This document shows, piece after piece, positions 5,059 to 5,260 of a stretch of DNA of 5,260 nt. Under the pieces are notes generated by a model. That model did not search any database. It was not told the origin of the DNA and saw only the letters and a program-made list of their open reading frames with translations. This DNA comes from Candidatus Bipolaricaulota bacterium (GTDB lineage Bacteria; Bipolaricaulota; Bipolaricaulia; RBG-16-55-9; DRXL01). Positions within the stretch are counted from its first letter, which is position 1. Every line of letters starts with the position of its first letter. The stretch is from positions 1 through 5,260 of the forward strand of contig JAILZC010000085.1 of assembly GCA_023512665.1 (NCBI GenBank). Direction: 5' to 3'. Made by a program: the position numbers and the translations under genes.

Positions 5059-5260
5059 CTACTGCACTTTGATCTGAGACTTCAGCTCTAAGGGCGGCTG
5101 AGCGCCCGCGTCGGTCGCTGGGGTCGCCTGGCCGGAGATCGCAAACACCCCCGACGCTGACCCCGCTTTGATCTCATAGCTGAACTCTAATTTCTGATTG
5201 ACGTTCATCCCCAGCTGTGCCGCTCGCAGATCCCCAGAGACTAATTGGAGCCCGCTGGGC
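5059..5260 (-). CDS. C-terminal fragment of an unrecognised protein (runs off the window)
   Basis: A minus-strand frame stays open from the window edge to a TAG at 5059-5061 and encodes 66 residues; there is no start in the window that would make it a complete gene. The sequence alternates polar and hydrophobic residues (VNQKLEFSYEIKAGSASGVF, then AISGQATPAT and a Pro/Ala-rich turn, ending LELKSQIKVQ), which suggests a beta-sandwich, possibly of an exported protein. I recognise no family motif. Support for coding comes from the clean frame, the plausible amino-acid pattern, and a stop just 42 bp upstream of mntA on the same strand. The lack of a terminator in that gap means mntA-hepT could also receive read-through from it. 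Confidence 0.6.
   Translation of the reverse strand, partial: PSGLQLVSGDLRAAQLGMNVNQKLEFSYEIKAGSASGVFAISGQATPATDAGAQPPLELKSQIKVQ

Overview
The window looks like a piece of bacterial chromosome with compact gene packing. Evidence for Bacteria is the sigma70-type promoter elements (two exact TATAAT hexamers), Shine-Dalgarno sequences (AAGGAGG before the gene at 2125, AAGGAG before hepT), a GTG start, a tRNA with an encoded CCA end, and MeaB-type metabolism. Base composition is moderately GC-rich by eye. I cannot name the phylum. The mix of VapBC, MntA-HepT and secreted beta-propeller genes would suit an environmental, possibly thermophilic, uncultivated bacterium, but that is only an impression.

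Left edge (1-383, minus strand): a VapBC-type toxin-antitoxin operon. A ribbon-helix-helix antitoxin (75-332) is followed, with a one-base TAATG overlap, by the first 25 codons of a PIN-domain toxin (1-75), cut off by the window edge. A good sigma70-like promoter (355-383) drives it, and a small palindrome lying across the promoter is a candidate operator.

Centre (390-4177, plus strand): a single apparent transcription unit. It starts with a promoter (390-418) and a tRNA-Thr with anticodon CGT (429-503). Only 8 nt after the tRNA CCA end comes a secreted six-Asp-box beta-propeller protein (512-2107). A second secreted propeller of the YVTN type follows 17 nt later (2125-3234), and a MeaB/ArgK-type GTPase 4 nt after that (3239-4177). 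No terminator is visible between any of these, so the tRNA promoter may serve all four genes. The cobalamin-dependent mutase that MeaB normally serves is not in the window.

Right side (4155-5260, minus strand): an MntA-HepT toxin-antitoxin operon. The nucleotidyltransferase antitoxin mntA (4588-5016) overlaps the HEPN RNase toxin hepT (4155-4595) by 8 bp, and the hepT ribosome binding site lies inside mntA. The hepT 3' end overlaps the meaB 3' end by 23 bp, tail to tail. The mntA -10 box is so close to its ATG that the mRNA is probably leaderless. Upstream of mntA, on the same strand, is the C-terminal part of an unrecognised protein (5059-5260) that runs off the window.

The plus-strand unit is therefore flanked by two unrelated toxin-antitoxin pairs, both facing left. 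Their toxin families attack RNA, and family members of each are known to act on tRNA. I see no transposase, integrase, CRISPR array or insertion sequence. The only non-genic stretches are short: 333-428, which is filled by divergent promoters, and 5017-5058.
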